64,000 bases of DNA from Capsulimonadaceae bacterium (GTDB lineage Bacteria > Armatimonadota > Armatimonadia > Armatimonadales > Capsulimonadaceae): the NCBI GenBank assembly GCA_031292625.1, contig JARLGU010000031.1, positions 124,001 to 188,000 on the forward strand, in the 5' to 3' direction. Of the stretch, positions 8,519 through 18,193 are shown piece by piece. Position 1 is the stretch's first letter, and each line of letters opens with the position of its first letter. Both the position numbers and the translations under genes were made by a program. The notes beneath the pieces are model-generated. The model had not been told where the DNA came from and did no database searches. It was given only the letters and a program-made list of their open reading frames with translations.

Positions 8519-9590
8519 TTAGCCACCACATTCGTCATTTTGACATATATATCGCAATAGTGCGAGCGCCGCAACTCCTGCAGCGACTGTTGCGCCGCTT
8601 GGAGTTGCCTTGTCTGGCGCTATTGCGGCGGCGTCTTCCACGCGAATCTTCGCTTCTTCCGTTATTGTCGTCTTGTAGACTTTGAAGCGGATCTGCAAAT
8701 CGTTCGTAAGCTTTCCCATCACTTCGCCTTGTTCACGCCTGTGATCGCGGCGCCGTGCTGCGTTGTTGATCTGCATTTGCACGGTGGTTCCCTCGGCGAT
8801 CAGCGCTCTTAATTGAGTCTTTGATGACACTTGCGCGGGGGCGTTTGCTCATAACTCCCCATGTTTGAGCCGCTAGTGCCGCGCTATCGATGTTAAGTTG
8901 GTTATTCGCCACGATAGCACTTGGGTAGTCGGGACCCTAGGTCACTTCTAACGAATCGAGCTGCGCTTTGTCTGGAGAAACGCGATCCCTGGCGAGCGCC
9001 AAAAGGGGATCTTCGGACGGAAGAGTAGTCAGGTTGCTCACCTGCTGCCCTATGAGCCGCAGGTGAGCTCTTCGTGCGGCCTTTAGCGGAGTCGATCTAA
9101 ACTTCGACCTTCTCAATCTCTTCAAATTGCATGAATACCTAGTCAACGCTACGTAGAGCGCCTGATGAGCCAGCGGTTAGCCCGGTCGCCGCGCTCAGAC
9201 CGGATATTTCACGGGGATCGCGCCCGTTAAACCGCTGCTAATTGCAGTATATGGCGAAACGCCTCATTGTAGTCATCGCGAGCAGCCTAGACCTGTGCAC
9301 TGGCTACACGCAAAAGCACGAATTCGTGGTCGTTGTAGCGAGCAAGCTCATCATAATAGGCTTTGGCCGCGTCGAACGCCGTCTGAGCAACCAATTTGCG
9401 ACGCGCCTGCGAGCCTAACTTTGCGGGGCAGGAGGCGTGACCGTGATGTTTAGCAAACCCGATGATCAATCGTCCTCGGCCTCGACGTTATATTGCATAG
9501 CCTTCGCAGCCGCGTGAAAGTTGCGAAAACGGTAGAGGTGCATCAAGTCAATTTTACGAGCAACATTGTCTGTGGCCGTTCGACAAGCAG
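8519..9590 (-). pseudogene. Decayed Wzz/GumC-like co-polymerase, paralogue of 13339-14751
   Basis: Pieces of this stretch in shifting minus-strand frames match the intact Wzz-like protein at 13339-14751 in the same order. Examples are RTATDNVARKIDLMHLYRF against RTAAEQVAKQIDLAHVPGYRF, FDAAKAYYDELARYNDHEFV, SEDPLLALARDRVSPDKAQL against TEDPLLAEARNKVLQDKAEL, and QMQINNAARR followed by VMGKLTNDLQIRFKVYKTTI against VMGKLMNEVQIRLEILKATV. Several frameshifts and stops separate them. The N-terminal membrane helix and first 100 or so residues are missing, replaced by a flippase remnant at about 9590, so a deletion fused two neighbouring genes before or during decay. Confidence 0.85.
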
Positions 9591-10233
9591 AAACCGATTT
9601 GTCCCGCAATCGCGGGGCCTTGACATGCGAATATAATTGGTTTGTAGATATTATTCGCCAGATACGAACTCGTCCAGCTCAGCGCGATTTTCCACTGGAA
9701 CGGCAAGACGTCATTCTTCCAACTGATCGCCGGACCGCCACGCGGCGTCCTAATGATGTCGATAACGAACGCTCGTTTCGCAGTCAGAAGCCATGCCGCA
9801 TGCCAATGTACGCCGTTGTGCGCCGAGTGGGCGTGTCCGAAAAACGAGTACATCCCAAAGTTAACGAAGACCGCAAACTGCGCAGAGACCGTTAAGTGCC
9901 ACTTGGTCGAAATGCGAACCAGCGACGCGAGGCGGCTTTTGGCATCCGGATCGCCTTCGAGCGTTCAACTCGGCTTCCAGTCCAGCCTCGCCTTCTTATG
10001 ACTGGCAAACTGCAGCAAGACCGATGTCAACCCAGCTCAAAGATCGTCGACAAGCCGAGGACGCTCATAAACGTAAAACAACAGCCTTGTTAGACGCGGC
10101 TAAGGAAGCGCGCAAGGAGCAGAATCGTGATTAGCCCAGCGACTCCCGTCCACCCCTTACCGGCGATCGTGTAGGCGATTGCTCGGTCGATCCCTATCTT
10201 TCGCGCAACGGACTTGAATTTAGCGAACTTCAT
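9590..10233 (-). pseudogene. Decayed polysaccharide flippase N-terminal half
   Basis: From an ATG at 10233 the minus strand reads MKFAKFKSVARKIGIDRAIA and then YTIAGKGWTGVAGLITILLL before a stop. Further frames continue with TFMSVLGLSTIFELG, LEGDPDAKSRLASLVRIS, SWKNDVLPFQWKIALSWTSS and IFACQGPAIAGQIGFCLS. I recognise this order from a family of Wzx-like polysaccharide membrane proteins (…QGYYYTFGSLLALQ…, …PFQWKIALSWLSGY…, …QGPVAAGQMG…). Several stops and frameshifts are present, and at about 9590 the sequence changes into a Wzz remnant. It is not related closely to the intact flippase at 6916-8445. Confidence 0.75.
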
Positions 10234-10260
10234 AAACCGCTCAAGGGAAAAAGTCGCGAA

Positions 10261-11574
10261 TTATCGCTGGATAAACTCGTGGATCACGTCCAGCATATAG
10301 GATCTCCGCGCATCGTCGATCCCGGGATAGACGCCGATCCACAGGACGTTGTTCATGACGAAGTCCGCGCGCTTCAGGTCACCGATGACGCGTTTCTCAA
10401 TGTCGCGGTACGCAGGCTGGCGGATCAGGTTGCCAGCGAACAGAAGACGGGTCGCTATCTTGTTCGTTTCTAGAGCGTTCACAAGCTGATCGCGTGTAAA
10501 TGGAGCGCCGGGACGAACCGCTATCGGGAAGCCGAACCAGCTCGGCTCGGAGCGAGGCGTCGGTTCTGGCAGGATAAGATACTCCTCGACGTCCTTTAGT
10601 CCTTCGTAGAGCGCCTCGAAGTTGCTCTGCCGTGCCTTAATAAACTCGGGCAGCTTCTTGAGCTGGGACATCCCAACGGCCGCCTGCATGTCGGTGACCT
10701 TCAGGTTATAGCCGATGTGCGAATACGTATACTTGTGATCGTATCCCTCGGGCAGCTCGCCGAGTTGCCACTCGAAGCGCTTTCCGCACGTATTGTCCTT
10801 ACCGGGCTCGCAATAGCAGTCGCGTCCCCAGTCGCGAAACGACTCGGCTAGGGTCTTTAGAATCGCCCGATTTGTCAGCACCGCTCCGCCTTCGCCCATT
10901 GTAATATGATGCGCGGGATAGAAGCTCGTCGTCGCAAAGTCGCCGAACGTTCCGACCAGGCGCCCATCGTACTTCGCCCCAACCGCATCGCAGCAATCTT
11001 CGATCATCCAGAGGTTGTGACGTTTCGCGAACTCTGTCACCGCTCCCAGATCGAACGGATTGCCGAGAGTATGCGCCACCATGATCACGCGTGTTTTTTC
11101 GGAAAGCGCGTCCTCAAGATAGCTCGCGTCAATATTGTATGTCGGCACGTCCACGTCAACGAACACGGGAACGAGGCCGTTTTGGATTGCGGGATTGAGC
11201 GTCGTCGGGAAACCGGTCGCGACAGTGATCATCTCATCACCGGGTTTGAGACGCCGTTCGCCCAGTTTAGGCGATGTCAGAGCCGAAAGCGCTACCAGGT
11301 TGGCGGACGAGCCCGAATTGACCAGCATCGCTTTGCGTACGCCAAAAAGCCGCGCGAACTCGCGCTCGAAAGCCTCCGCAAACCGCCCCGTGGTCAACCA
11401 GAAGTCGAGTGACGCATCTACGAGATGCTGGATATCCTCCGCATCGAAAACCTTGCCGGAGACTGGAACGAAAGTTTCGCCAGGCACGAACTCGCGTACC
11501 GGAAAGGCAGCCTCGTGATAATCAGCGACGAGGTCGCGAATCTTCTTTCTGATTTCATCCGCGCGATTGGTCAC
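10261..11574 (-). CDS. rfbH: CDP-4-keto-6-deoxyglucose 3-dehydrase (E1, RfbH)
   Basis: This 437-residue protein is the PMP-dependent E1 dehydrase that removes the 3-hydroxyl of CDP-4-keto-6-deoxy-D-glucose on the way to 3,6-dideoxyhexoses. It has the aminotransferase fold ([28 protein letters not shown]) and the diagnostic [14 protein letters not shown], where His replaces the PLP-binding Lys of ordinary aminotransferases. Cysteines for the 2Fe-2S cluster lie in [19 protein letters not shown]. The GTG at 11574 is chosen because AAGGAG lies 8 bases upstream and GTGA overlaps the rfbG stop; the longer frame from 11643 overlaps too far. It needs an E3 reductase partner, which is not in this window. 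Confidence 0.93.
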   Translation of the reverse strand: MTNRADEIRKKIRDLVADYHEAAFPVREFVPGETFVPVSGKVFDAEDIQHLVDASLDFWLTTGRFAEAFEREFARLFGVRKAMLVNSGSSANLVALSALTSPKLGERRLKPGDEMITVATGFPTTLNPAIQNGLVPVFVDVDVPTYNIDASYLEDALSEKTRVIMVAHTLGNPFDLGAVTEFAKRHNLWMIEDCCDAVGAKYDGRLVGTFGDFATTSFYPAHHITMGEGGAVLTNRAILKTLAESFRDWGRDCYCEPGKDNTCGKRFEWQLGELPEGYDHKYTYSHIGYNLKVTDMQAAVGMSQLKKLPEFIKARQSNFEALYEGLKDVEEYLILPEPTPRSEPSWFGFPIAVRPGAPFTRDQLVNALETNKIATRLLFAGNLIRQPAYRDIEKRVIGDLKRADFVMNNVLWIGVYPGIDDARRSYMLDVIHEFIQR

Positions 11575-12560
11575 GACAAGAACTCCTTGTACCAGCGTAT
11601 TGTCAGGTCGATCCCCTGATCGAGCGTGTATATTGGGCTCCATCCAAGCAAACGACGTGCTTTTTCGGCGCTAAGGTACTGATGGCGGATCTCGTTGCTC
11701 GCTTCGTTCATGATAACAGGTTGCAAATCCGTTCCCATTCTGTCAAGAATCTTAGTAACCAGCTTGGTAACGGTGACCTGGATTTCGTTCGAAAAGTTAA
11801 ACGCTTCTCCCGACAGTTCCTCGCGGCGGGAGGCGAGTTGCTCGGCCAGCAGCAGGTACACAGCCGCGCCGTCGTCCACGTAGAAATAGTCGCGAATGAA
11901 TTCGCCGTCGGAGCGGATGACTGGCGGCTGACCGCGCAGAATCGAGCGGATGGAACCAGGCACAATGCGATTCCAGTTAAGGTCGCCTCCGCCGTAGAAA
12001 TTTCCGCACCGCGTCGTAACCACGGGCAGTCCGTAACTCTTGGCGTATGTATGGGCGATCAGGTCCGCGCAGGATTTGCTGACATCGTAGGGATGCTGAC
12101 CTTGCAGCGGCGTGCTCTCGTCGTACGGCAGTATCTCTTGGTCGCCATAAGCTTTGTCCGAGGACGCGTTGACGATCTGCTTGACGAGAGGGCTGCGGCG
12201 GCATGCTTCGAGAAGGCTCCACGTTCCCTGAATATTGGCCTCGAACGTCGAGATGGGGTTGCGGTTGGCGATGCCGACGATCGTCTGGGCAGCCAGGTGA
12301 AGAACGGTGTCGATTTCATGCTCGCCGAGAATGCGCTCCAGTCCCGCCTGATCGCGGATGTCGCCGCGGACAACCGTGACCCGAGAGAGATCGCCGCTCC
12401 GAAACAGCTCTGCCTCAGGGACCCAGTCGCGAATGAGACAAACGACGTGCGCTTGCGCAGCAAGAAGGCGTTTGACCGTCCAAGCGCCCACGAGACCCGT
12501 TGCACCGGTGACGAGTGTTGGCCGATCGCGCCAAAATGCAGTGTTGCTCAATGTTTCCAC
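11571..12560 (-). CDS. rfbG: CDP-glucose 4,6-dehydratase (RfbG)
   Basis: This NAD-dependent short-chain dehydratase (about 329 residues) converts CDP-glucose to CDP-4-keto-6-deoxyglucose. It has the Rossmann start [27 protein letters not shown], the catalytic region NASSDKAYG and the YxxxK motif in [12 protein letters not shown], followed by [19 protein letters not shown], which is typical of RfbG. The GTG at 12560 is preferred (AGGA 8 bases upstream, overlapping the rfbF end); a TTG at 12551 overlapping the rfbF stop is an alternative. It sits between rfbF and rfbH with overlaps on both sides, matching the reaction order. Confidence 0.92.
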   Translation of the reverse strand: METLSNTAFWRDRPTLVTGATGLVGAWTVKRLLAAQAHVVCLIRDWVPEAELFRSGDLSRVTVVRGDIRDQAGLERILGEHEIDTVLHLAAQTIVGIANRNPISTFEANIQGTWSLLEACRRSPLVKQIVNASSDKAYGDQEILPYDESTPLQGQHPYDVSKSCADLIAHTYAKSYGLPVVTTRCGNFYGGGDLNWNRIVPGSIRSILRGQPPVIRSDGEFIRDYFYVDDGAAVYLLLAEQLASRREELSGEAFNFSNEIQVTVTKLVTKILDRMGTDLQPVIMNEASNEIRHQYLSAEKARRLLGWSPIYTLDQGIDLTIRWYKEFLS

Positions 12561-13309
12561 GGGGCTTGTCCTGCGCTCCAAAGTTGATCGAGATAGCGTT
12601 TGTCGCGAAGCGTGTCCATGCACTGCCAGAAGTCCGTATGCTTGTAAGCGGCAAGCTGGCGCTCGCGCGAAAGCTGTTCGAGAGCGTGCTCCAGGATGCT
12701 GGAGTCATCTTGAAGGTAGTTGAATATAGCGGGATTGAGCACCATGAAGCCGCCGTTGATAAAACCTTCGCCCATTTGCGGCTTCTCGGTAAAGTCACTC
12801 ACGAGATCGCCGTCGAAGTCCAGCCTTCCAAACCTCGCCGGAGGACGCACCGCAGTCAATGTTGCGGTCTTTCCGTGGGCTTTGTGAAAAGCGACGAGTG
12901 CGCGGATGTCGACATCGGAGACGCCGTCGCCATACGTTAGCAGGAAAGGCTCATTATCAAGGTAGCGCTTAAGCCGCAAAACCCGGCCGCCCGTCATTGT
13001 GGTCGTACCCGTGTCGATCAGGTGCAGCGTCCAAGGGTCAGTTTTGAATTGGTGACGCGTCACGTCGCCATTGCCGACTTGAACGGTCATGCTGCCTTGC
13101 AGTGCGACGTAGTCAAGGAAGTAGCGCTTAATGTACTCGCCTTTGTATCCAAGGGCCACATAGAACTCGTTGAACCCGTAGTAGCTGTAGTGCTTGAGAA
13201 TGTGCCAAAGAATGGGGTGCTCGCCGATCTCCACCATTGGTTTCGGCTTTATTTCCGTCTCTTCGGCCAAACGGGTACCCAGGCCGCCCGCCAGGATTAC
13301 GACTTTCAT
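12548..13309 (-). CDS. rfbF: Glucose-1-phosphate cytidylyltransferase (RfbF)
   Basis: This 253-residue nucleotidyltransferase makes CDP-glucose from CTP and glucose-1-phosphate, the first step of CDP-dideoxysugar synthesis. The signature [20 protein letters not shown] is at the N-terminus, followed by [32 protein letters not shown], the metal site [10 protein letters not shown], and the RfbF-typical [12 protein letters not shown] and [14 protein letters not shown]. The ATG at 13309 has GAGGAG about 9 bases upstream; the longer frame from 13396 would run into the Wzz gene end and has no support. It heads the rfbFGH overlap cluster, 29 bases after the Wzz stop. Confidence 0.95.
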   Translation of the reverse strand: MKVVILAGGLGTRLAEETEIKPKPMVEIGEHPILWHILKHYSYYGFNEFYVALGYKGEYIKRYFLDYVALQGSMTVQVGNGDVTRHQFKTDPWTLHLIDTGTTTMTGGRVLRLKRYLDNEPFLLTYGDGVSDVDIRALVAFHKAHGKTATLTAVRPPARFGRLDFDGDLVSDFTEKPQMGEGFINGGFMVLNPAIFNYLQDDSSILEHALEQLSRERQLAAYKHTDFWQCMDTLRDKRYLDQLWSAGQAPWKH

Positions 13310-13338
13310 CAACCGGTTCTCCTCAATCCTATCGTACC

Positions 13339-14751
13339 CTATGTCGATTGCTTGCCGGTTTTCGCGTTGACGGCCTTGAGATACGCCGCGAGACACGAGA
13401 CGGCATAGGCGAGAAGGACCAATGCTATGACCCCGCCGACCATCATGCTAGGTCTTGGTTCGCCCCTGTCGGGCGGTATTGCCGAATCGACCACGGAGAC
13501 GCGGCTTTGCGCGGCCGCGTTTTCGAGACGGACCTTTGCAGCCTCGGAAACCGTCGCTTTGAGGATTTCAAGACGGATCTGAACTTCGTTCATCAGCTTG
13601 CCCATCACTCCAGACAGTTCGCGGCCCTTGCCAAGCCTTCGTGCCGCTTCGCTTATCTGGATCTGGATGACTTGCCGTTGAGCAAGGAGGCCTTGCCGTT
13701 GTGAGCTCGTGAGCACCTGCTCCGACGTCCGTCGTTGCAGCACGCCCTGGACCTGGGTATGAAGGACAGAGTTATCGGTTCGTAGCTGGTTTCGCGCGAG
13801 GATGACGCCTGGATAGTCGGGACCATAAGTTACTTGTAATTTGTCCAGTTCCGCTTTGTCCTGAAGTACCTTGTTTCGGGCCTCGGCAAGCAGCGGGTCT
13901 TCCGTGGGAACCATGTTCACCGAGCCAAGCAGCTTGGCCGTCAACGCCTCCTGCGCTCCTTGAGTCGCCTGACTCGCCCCGAGTTGGGCATCGACCCGTG
14001 CAAGTTGGGTATAGAGTGCGCCAATCTCGTCCTGCGTAGGGGCGGGCACGTCTTTACTAATTGTCGGAGTCGAACGCGGGTCCACATTTTTCAATGCATT
14101 CGTAAATAGCAGCAAGTTGTGAACGGACTCGTCGTACTCCCGGCGCGCTTCCTTTGTTTGTTCGTCCGCGCCGCGCAGCAGAACCGTTTCCCGATCGTTG
14201 TCCGTGTCAAGATAGTAGCGCACCAAGGCATCATAGTAGCCATTGGCCGCGTCAGCCGCCTTCTTCTCGATGAGCGCGCGCTGTGCACGAGGTCCTAATA
14301 TTGGCGGTCCCGGCAACGAGACGGTGATCGCGAGCAATCCGGAGGCCGGATCGTCCACGGCCTTAACGTGCTTCTGGAGGAACTCGGGCAAATCACGCGA
14401 TTTCTTAAACCGGTAGCCGGGAACATGCGCCAGGTCGATCTGCTTCGCAACTTGCTCGGCGGCTGTCCGGCTCGCTATAACGCCAATGTAGCGCGGATTC
14501 GTCTTGCCTCCCGCAAGGGCTGCGAGAGATGTTATTGCCCCTTGGCTCTGCTGAACCGCGACCGTCGTAGTTGCGGTGAATTGTTGAGGCGTTGTAGCCA
14601 AAACAATGACGGACAGAACCGCGGCTGCCAGCGTGCCTCGAATTAACCAATTCCGCGCCTTTGACCGGAGGATCTCACGCAGGAGTTTCGTGTCGATGGT
14701 TATTTCTTCGCTATCGGGTGCGGATGCCAAATAAGTCCTCGGAGTGTTCAA
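13339..14751 (-). CDS. Wzz/GumC-like polysaccharide co-polymerase without kinase domain
   Basis: This 470-residue inner-membrane protein has the layout of polysaccharide co-polymerases, which set glycan chain length. A first membrane helix lies at about residues 37-55 (GTLAAAVLSVIVLATT), then a long periplasmic alpha-helical arm with coiled-coil stretches (AELDKLQVTYGPDYPGVILA, the GNVR-type region) and a second helix near the end (MMVGGVIALVLLAYAVSCL). No tyrosine-kinase domain follows. It is first in the cluster, so the locus promoter should lie upstream of 14751. A palindrome TCAATCGATTGA (14752-14763) touches the start codon and no clear Shine-Dalgarno is seen. A decayed paralogue is at 8519-9590. 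Confidence 0.85.
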   Translation of the reverse strand: MNTPRTYLASAPDSEEITIDTKLLREILRSKARNWLIRGTLAAAVLSVIVLATTPQQFTATTTVAVQQSQGAITSLAALAGGKTNPRYIGVIASRTAAEQVAKQIDLAHVPGYRFKKSRDLPEFLQKHVKAVDDPASGLLAITVSLPGPPILGPRAQRALIEKKAADAANGYYDALVRYYLDTDNDRETVLLRGADEQTKEARREYDESVHNLLLFTNALKNVDPRSTPTISKDVPAPTQDEIGALYTQLARVDAQLGASQATQGAQEALTAKLLGSVNMVPTEDPLLAEARNKVLQDKAELDKLQVTYGPDYPGVILARNQLRTDNSVLHTQVQGVLQRRTSEQVLTSSQRQGLLAQRQVIQIQISEAARRLGKGRELSGVMGKLMNEVQIRLEILKATVSEAAKVRLENAAAQSRVSVVDSAIPPDRGEPRPSMMVGGVIALVLLAYAVSCLAAYLKAVNAKTGKQST

Positions 14752-14763
14752 TCAATCGATTGA

Positions 14764-15323
14764 GCGTTCGTGAGCGACCGGTTACACAGCGGTCAACTTA
14801 ACGAAAAAGCTAAGGCCGGAGCGCGCAAAGCTCAAAATGTCCGGCTGATCTATCAGTCCTTGACCGCAAGCATTATTGATCGACGTTCTGCGTGAAAACC
14901 AGTCGCTAAGCGGCCGTCGCACACGCTGAACTGGAACTGCGATGCGCGATTACGAGACAGTGCTGGGCAACAGGTTCTCATATGGCGGAGATTGCGCGAC
15001 CTGACCAGAACGCCAATCGAAGCAGTCGTCTCCACTTTTGGGGAAACTTTCGATGTCCAGCCAATATTGGTACGGGCAGATGTCGGATTATTCTAACGGG
15101 AACAGGTTAAAGCCACTGTGTTTTTTCGTTTGCTCGTAGATTCAATCTCGTCCTGGGCAGGCCACTCACCGTGATCGCGGATTAAGCCGTCCGCATTACC
15201 ATCGCTCGTTGCCTACCGAGCATTATCGAGACGCCCTACTTATGATAGCATCGGTCCTTCTTTCGTGTCAAGTGCGACCCCCCTGAGCGGTTGCCGGCGG
15301 CACTGACAACCCCGTCGATCAGG
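14764..15323. other. Intergenic region between divergent genes, no gene seen
   Basis: This stretch of about 560 bases separates the minus-strand polysaccharide operon from the plus-strand secreted protein gene. I see no convincing coding frame, RNA gene or repeat. It must contain the promoter of the Wzz-rfbFGH operon, but no hexamer pair near consensus was found on the minus strand. Confidence 0.5.
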
Positions 15324-15329
15324 TATACT
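15324..15329 (+). promoter_or_regulatory. Candidate -10 box of the secreted-protein gene
   Basis: TATACT at 15324-15329 precedes the gene at 15404 by about 75 bases. The best -35 match, CTGACA at 15303-15308, gives a 15-base spacer, shorter than ideal, so this is a moderate call. Confidence 0.4.
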
Positions 15330-15403
15330 TGGTCGCAAGTGCGCGATACCCATTATCGCGATTTCGCGTGAGCGCACCTGAGATCGGGAGGCATTGCGAT
15401 CGC

Positions 15404-16057
15404 ATGGATTTGAAGGCTCTTATCTTAGTCGGTACGTCACTCGCCATTATGTCGCCGGTTCAGGCTCAGACGCTCCAGTCCGGCGCCGTTTTGACGGCCA
15501 TTGGCGCAGCGGAGGCTACCCCCTCGCAAGAGATCGTCGTTCCGGCCGCGCCTGCGCCCGCGACGGAAACGCCAGTTGTCCGCTCGTCCGGCTCCCGGCG
15601 GCTCCGCGTTGGTCCCGAACTGGGCCTTTTCGTCCCAACAAGGAATCTCGTACGCAACCGATTCGGCACGAATTGGTTTTCGTTCGGCGTCGGTCTTGGA
15701 CAGTACACGACGGCTCCTGAGACCGGACAGTGGACATTCGATATCAGTTTGCTCTCAAATGCCTCTGGGGGGAACGCCGCATATCTGCTTCCTCTCGGCG
15801 CAGAGTATCGTCTCGGTTTGGCCGCTAACCGCTCAGCGGTGCCGTACGTAGCCGCCGAGGGCGATTATGTGCCGTCGGATGTGCGCTCCCAAACAGATAA
15901 CGTTAACTGGGGGATCCGATCGGCATGGGGCGGCGCCCTTCTCGCCGGAATAGATTTCGGAAGCGATGCGCGCATTGAAGCCGGCTATCGCTGGATCTCG
16001 GATATTATCGGCTACAACTTCTCCGGTGCGGTAATCTCCGCCGGATTCCGGTTCTAG
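15404..16057 (+). CDS. Secreted, probable small outer-membrane beta-barrel protein
   Basis: This 217-residue protein of unknown exact role starts with a clear signal peptide (MDLKALILVGTSLAIMSPVQ, cleavage after AQA). After a Pro/Ala-rich linker, it becomes a chain of alternating beta-strand-like segments (LRVGPELGLFVPT, SFGVGLGQY, PLGAEYRLGLA, GALLAGIDFG, RIEAGYRWISDI) ending in VISAGFRF. A C-terminal aromatic on a strand is the usual recognition signal for outer-membrane barrel insertion, which suggests an outer membrane. The ATG at 15404 is chosen because the signal peptide begins there and GGGAGG lies upstream. The gene is a lone plus-strand unit, closed by the hairpin at 16085-16119. Confidence 0.6.
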   Translation: MDLKALILVGTSLAIMSPVQAQTLQSGAVLTAIGAAEATPSQEIVVPAAPAPATETPVVRSSGSRRLRVGPELGLFVPTRNLVRNRFGTNWFSFGVGLGQYTTAPETGQWTFDISLLSNASGGNAAYLLPLGAEYRLGLAANRSAVPYVAAEGDYVPSDVRSQTDNVNWGIRSAWGGALLAGIDFGSDARIEAGYRWISDIIGYNFSGAVISAGFRF

Positions 16058-16084
16058 TCCGGCACGTCAACAACTCAAATCAGC

Positions 16085-16119
16085 AAAGCCCTTCCACGAC
16101 TCTAACGCGGAAGGGCTTT
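16085..16119. terminator. Bidirectional terminator hairpin
   Basis: A perfect 11-bp stem, AAAGCCCTTCC (16085-16095) with GGAAGGGCTTT (16109-16119), separates the convergent secreted-protein gene and the sugar operon. The stem overlaps the last codons of the mannitol-1-phosphate dehydrogenase gene, and the T-rich arms can serve both directions. Confidence 0.85.
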
Positions 16120-17253
16120 GTCATCTTTGCCAAGGAACTCCGCAGGGTTGATACCGGAGATCTGCGTCAACGCCGCCGTATCGCCGAGAGAGTTGCGCAG
16201 TCGCTGAAGCTCGACGGCCGACGGGTCGTCCGGGTTGTCGTAACGCAGCGCCGCATCGATTACTCGCGAGATTGCCCGGGGCGCAATTCCGTGCTTCGCG
16301 CACAATGCTGCCGCGCCGATCAGGCGATCGGTCCCGCGAAGCTTGCGGATCGGGTCGGCGGCGACGCGCGCGACCGTATCTCCAAGAACCTTGTTCGTAA
16401 AGCGCGCCATCAGATCGGCCGAGAATTCGTGCAGTGCCGCTCGGTCGAAATGGTATTCGCGGATAAGGGCGGAACTGGCCTCGTCGATGCAGGATGAGCA
16501 CTCCTCGAATACCTGTGCGTCCGCCGCGCATTGCCAGATGTATTCGTGTCCTCGCTGATAGCCAAGATAGGCAAGCGCCGCATGGCTCATGTTATGAAGA
16601 AGCAGCTTCCTGGCCTCGTATGCTGGAAAGTTATCCGCCTCGATCAAGCCAGGCAGGCGCGGCGCCGGTCCCCGGAGCGCACGTCTGTCAATGGGGAGTT
16701 CCTTGTACGGCTCCGCGACGACCAGCAAGGGGTCCGAAGGGCTGCTTCCCGGTTTTGCGGCAGGCACCATGCGGCCGATCACGGTTTCCACGAGACCGAC
16801 CCCGTTCTCAAAATAGGTCCGCGCGCGGTCCGCAATGTGGGGCGAGATCATCTCACGAACCGTCGCGGCGGCGTGCCACTGGTTTTCGCAAAGCAAGATG
16901 TCGATCGGACCGCGCGAGTTGCGCGCGCGCTCATTGATTCCGGCGGCCAGGGATCCTGCGACGGCCGGCAGCGCGCGAACACCGGCAGCCGTCGCGATAA
17001 TGCCGGCACGGTCAATCGCGGACGTGACTTTCGCCGCGTCGAATGCCGAAATTGCCGTCAAATTGCCGATCGTCAGGCGATCATCGCAATTCACCCCAAC
17101 AAGATGCAGAGGGTAGCGGCCAGCTCGCTTAAGGTTCTCGACCAGGCCTTCATCGGCATCGACAAAAGTCGTTTCATAGCCGCCCTCGTAGAAAAGCTGT
17201 CCGATAAAGCCGCGACCGATGCTGCCTGCGCCAATTTGGACTGCTTTAGGCAT
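16102..17253 (-). CDS. mtlD: Mannitol-1-phosphate 5-dehydrogenase family protein
   Basis: This 383-residue protein belongs to the long-chain polyol dehydrogenase family and most resembles MtlD, which interconverts fructose-6-phosphate and mannitol-1-phosphate with NAD(H). The N-terminal Rossmann motif is GAGSIGRGFIGQLFYEGG, as in MtlD. The catalytic Lys-Asn-His set is visible in ARKLLLHNMSHAALAYLG, followed by the helical C-terminal domain. It overlaps the sugar-kinase gene by 8 bases and is the last gene of the mannosidase operon. A fructuronate or other polyol-phosphate reductase role is possible, but the kinase upstream would supply fructose-6-phosphate and so favours MtlD. Confidence 0.75.
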   Translation of the reverse strand: MPKAVQIGAGSIGRGFIGQLFYEGGYETTFVDADEGLVENLKRAGRYPLHLVGVNCDDRLTIGNLTAISAFDAAKVTSAIDRAGIIATAAGVRALPAVAGSLAAGINERARNSRGPIDILLCENQWHAAATVREMISPHIADRARTYFENGVGLVETVIGRMVPAAKPGSSPSDPLLVVAEPYKELPIDRRALRGPAPRLPGLIEADNFPAYEARKLLLHNMSHAALAYLGYQRGHEYIWQCAADAQVFEECSSCIDEASSALIREYHFDRAALHEFSADLMARFTNKVLGDTVARVAADPIRKLRGTDRLIGAAALCAKHGIAPRAISRVIDAALRYDNPDDPSAVELQRLRNSLGDTAALTQISGINPAEFLGKDDKALPR

Positions 17254-18187
17254 TCTCGAATCCTTTCAGAAACGCTTCGGTTTCGGCAAGCGTTCGTATT
17301 CCCGTTGTCGCCCCGAGTTCCTGAACGCAGCAGGCCCCTACGGCATTTGCAAAGCGCAGCGTCCGTTCAAGCGGCCACGCGTGGCACAGCCCGCACAAGA
17401 AGCCCGCCGCCCACGCATCGCCGGCTCCCAGCGCATCCACCGCTGTGACTGGCAGGGGAGGCGCACAGAGCTCTTCGCCGCTAGATGTCAGCACGTATGC
17501 CCCCTTTTCGCCCAGCTTTATTCCCGCGACGCCGACTCCATGGTCGATCATGAACTTCGCGATGTCGGGAGGGGCCTGGAGCCCTGTGATCCTTCGCCCT
17601 TCTTCGAGCGACGGCAGAGCGTAATCAAGGTGCGGCAGGCACGGGACATAGTGGTCGAACCAATTGCCTGAGTGATCCCAAACCGTGTCGAGCGTCGTGA
17701 TCTTGCCCATCGATTGTGCGCGCGCCAGTACGCGGGCGCAGTCCTCGCCGGCAAACCGAGGCATCAGCGAGGGGCCAGCGATATGCAAGATGTCGGCCTT
17801 TTCGATGACCTGCCAGTCGACGTCCTCTTCGGAGAACTCCGCGTTTGCCCCGGTGTAGTGCAGAAACGTGCGCTCGCCGGCGGCATCTACTGCGACCATT
17901 GTCGCGGATGTCGACGCCGTACGGCTCCGCGCGACGCCGCTTGCATCGAGTTCCGCGGCGCCGAGCGAGTTTACCAAGAAGTCTCCGAAGCCGTCGCGCC
18001 CGACTTTTCCAAGCACCGACGCTTTAATCCCCAGGCGAGCGAGCGCAATGCTCGTATTCGCGGCGCATCCGCCGGAGTGCAACTGGATACGCTCCACTTC
18101 GGCCAGGGTGCCCTTCGGCGGGAACGATTCGATAGTCTTGCCAACCACGTCGGCAACCAGAATTCCAAGACACGCGACTCGAAGCAT
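17246..18187 (-). CDS. PfkB/ribokinase-family sugar kinase
   Basis: This 313-residue kinase of the PfkB family phosphorylates a sugar with ATP in the cytosol. It has the N-terminal substrate motif GGCAANTSIALARLG followed by LGKVGRDGFGDFLV. The C-terminal PfkB signature DALGAGDAWAAGFLCGL contains the catalytic Asp and the anion hole GAGD. It follows the isomerase gene after 6 bases and overlaps the dehydrogenase gene. Given an isomerase that could make fructose from mannose before it and an MtlD after it, fructokinase activity is the most economical proposal. Sequence alone does not separate fructokinase, ribokinase and KDG-kinase activities here. Confidence 0.85.
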   Translation of the reverse strand: MLRVACLGILVADVVGKTIESFPPKGTLAEVERIQLHSGGCAANTSIALARLGIKASVLGKVGRDGFGDFLVNSLGAAELDASGVARSRTASTSATMVAVDAAGERTFLHYTGANAEFSEEDVDWQVIEKADILHIAGPSLMPRFAGEDCARVLARAQSMGKITTLDTVWDHSGNWFDHYVPCLPHLDYALPSLEEGRRITGLQAPPDIAKFMIDHGVGVAGIKLGEKGAYVLTSSGEELCAPPLPVTAVDALGAGDAWAAGFLCGLCHAWPLERTLRFANAVGACCVQELGATTGIRTLAETEAFLKGFENA

Positions 18188-18193
18188 GAAAAT

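Noticed and set aside
14853-15035. Short minus-strand frame before the Wzz gene
   Set aside because: It is 60 residues with no Shine-Dalgarno and no recognisable feature, and lies in the region that must hold the operon promoter.
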